From contig DIUT01000021.1 of the NCBI GenBank assembly GCA_002423105.1, positions 1 through 21,209 of the forward strand: a stretch of 21,209 nt of DNA, read 5' to 3'. Under the pieces are notes generated by a model. That model was not told the origin of the DNA. It saw only the letters and a list, made by a program, of their open reading frames with translations, and did no database searches. The position numbers and the translations under genes are program-made. Shown here piece after piece: positions 21,041 through 21,209 of this stretch; positions within the stretch are counted from its first letter, which is position 1, and each line of letters begins with the position of its first letter. The DNA is from Geobacter sp. UBA6151. Lineage in GTDB: Bacteria; Desulfobacterota; Desulfuromonadia; Geobacterales; Pseudopelobacteraceae.

Positions 21041-21209
21041 TAGACGCCGTATCAATAAAGGTGGTCCATGTTGAAAAAGCCTTTTTGTATGGTACCGTTG
21101 CCACTTACACATAACGCATAATATTGGGGCAACCGTCAGTAGCTTGCGTGCATAGCCAGAAGCACATACCGGGTTAGTAAAATCGGCTCTTCAGCAGAAT
21201 TTTTGATTA
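21041..21209. other. Non-coding right end; possible insertion-sequence edge
   Basis: No gene recognised in the last 169 bases; an ATG at 21068 runs only 17 codons. Close to the end, GGCTCTTCAGCAGAATTTTT (21185-21204) resembles the GGCTCTT ends of ISL3-family insertion sequences, so a mobile element may start here. This rests on memory of the family's ends and a single arm only. Confidence 0.22.

Noticed and set aside
21068..21121. 17-codon frame after the FtsZ paralogue
   Set aside because: Too short, no ribosome binding site of note, and no family pattern.
1..21209. tRNA, rRNA and CRISPR arrays
   Set aside because: I looked for regularly spaced direct repeats and for tRNA-like TTC-containing arms and rRNA blocks and saw none; no tool was run.

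Overview
This 21.2 kb window looks like chromosomal DNA of a Geobacter-type bacterium (Desulfuromonadota, Geobacterales). The basis is a nine-CXXCH periplasmic cytochrome c, a DUF1858 and PilZ pair, a tmk-holB-ricT-metG operon, moderate GC and strong sigma70-like promoters. Genus and species cannot be fixed from the sequence alone; this is inference from gene content.

Left part (1-9.2 kb, core). The 3' end of rplT is followed by a 15-bp perfect terminator-like stem and then pheS-pheT, which overlap by 4 bp. Convergent to these is a minus-strand pair: a DUF1858 redox-disulfide protein and a membrane-anchored PilZ protein whose PilZ motifs are split by a charged insert. A divergent intergenic region with two good promoters leads to ppnP. 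Then come yjbQ, a multiheme cytochrome c with one unusual CX8CH motif, and a secreted DUF4197 protein on the minus strand.

Middle part (9.2-13.5 kb, core operon on the minus strand). tmk, holB, ricT and metG are packed with gaps or overlaps of a few bases. They are driven by a near-consensus promoter whose spacer is filled by a 14-bp palindrome.

Right part (13.6-21.2 kb, accessory). A Phd/YefM antitoxin and ParE/RelE toxin pair has its own promoter and operator, and lies between two 10-bp direct repeats. After it comes an unusual plus-strand cluster: a degenerate, GTPase-domain-only FtsZ-like protein; a WYL-domain regulator; a tandem AAA+ ATPase; a histone-deacetylase-like zinc amidohydrolase; a 144-aa protein of unknown family; and a second, full-length FtsZ paralogue without the usual C-terminal peptide. 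Three copies of one 17-bp palindrome (GCGACR-N5-YGTCGC) sit upstream of the degenerate FtsZ-like gene, upstream of the WYL gene, and between the WYL and AAA+ genes. They suggest one WYL-controlled regulon.

I regard this cluster (14.28-21.04 kb) as the best candidate for an undescribed system: a tubulin-family polymer, a degenerate partner of it, a remodelling ATPase and a lysine-deacetylase-like enzyme under one regulator. Its function (cytoskeletal, plasmid or phage related, or defence) is unknown. The FtsZ-like assignment of the first gene rests on alignment by eye.
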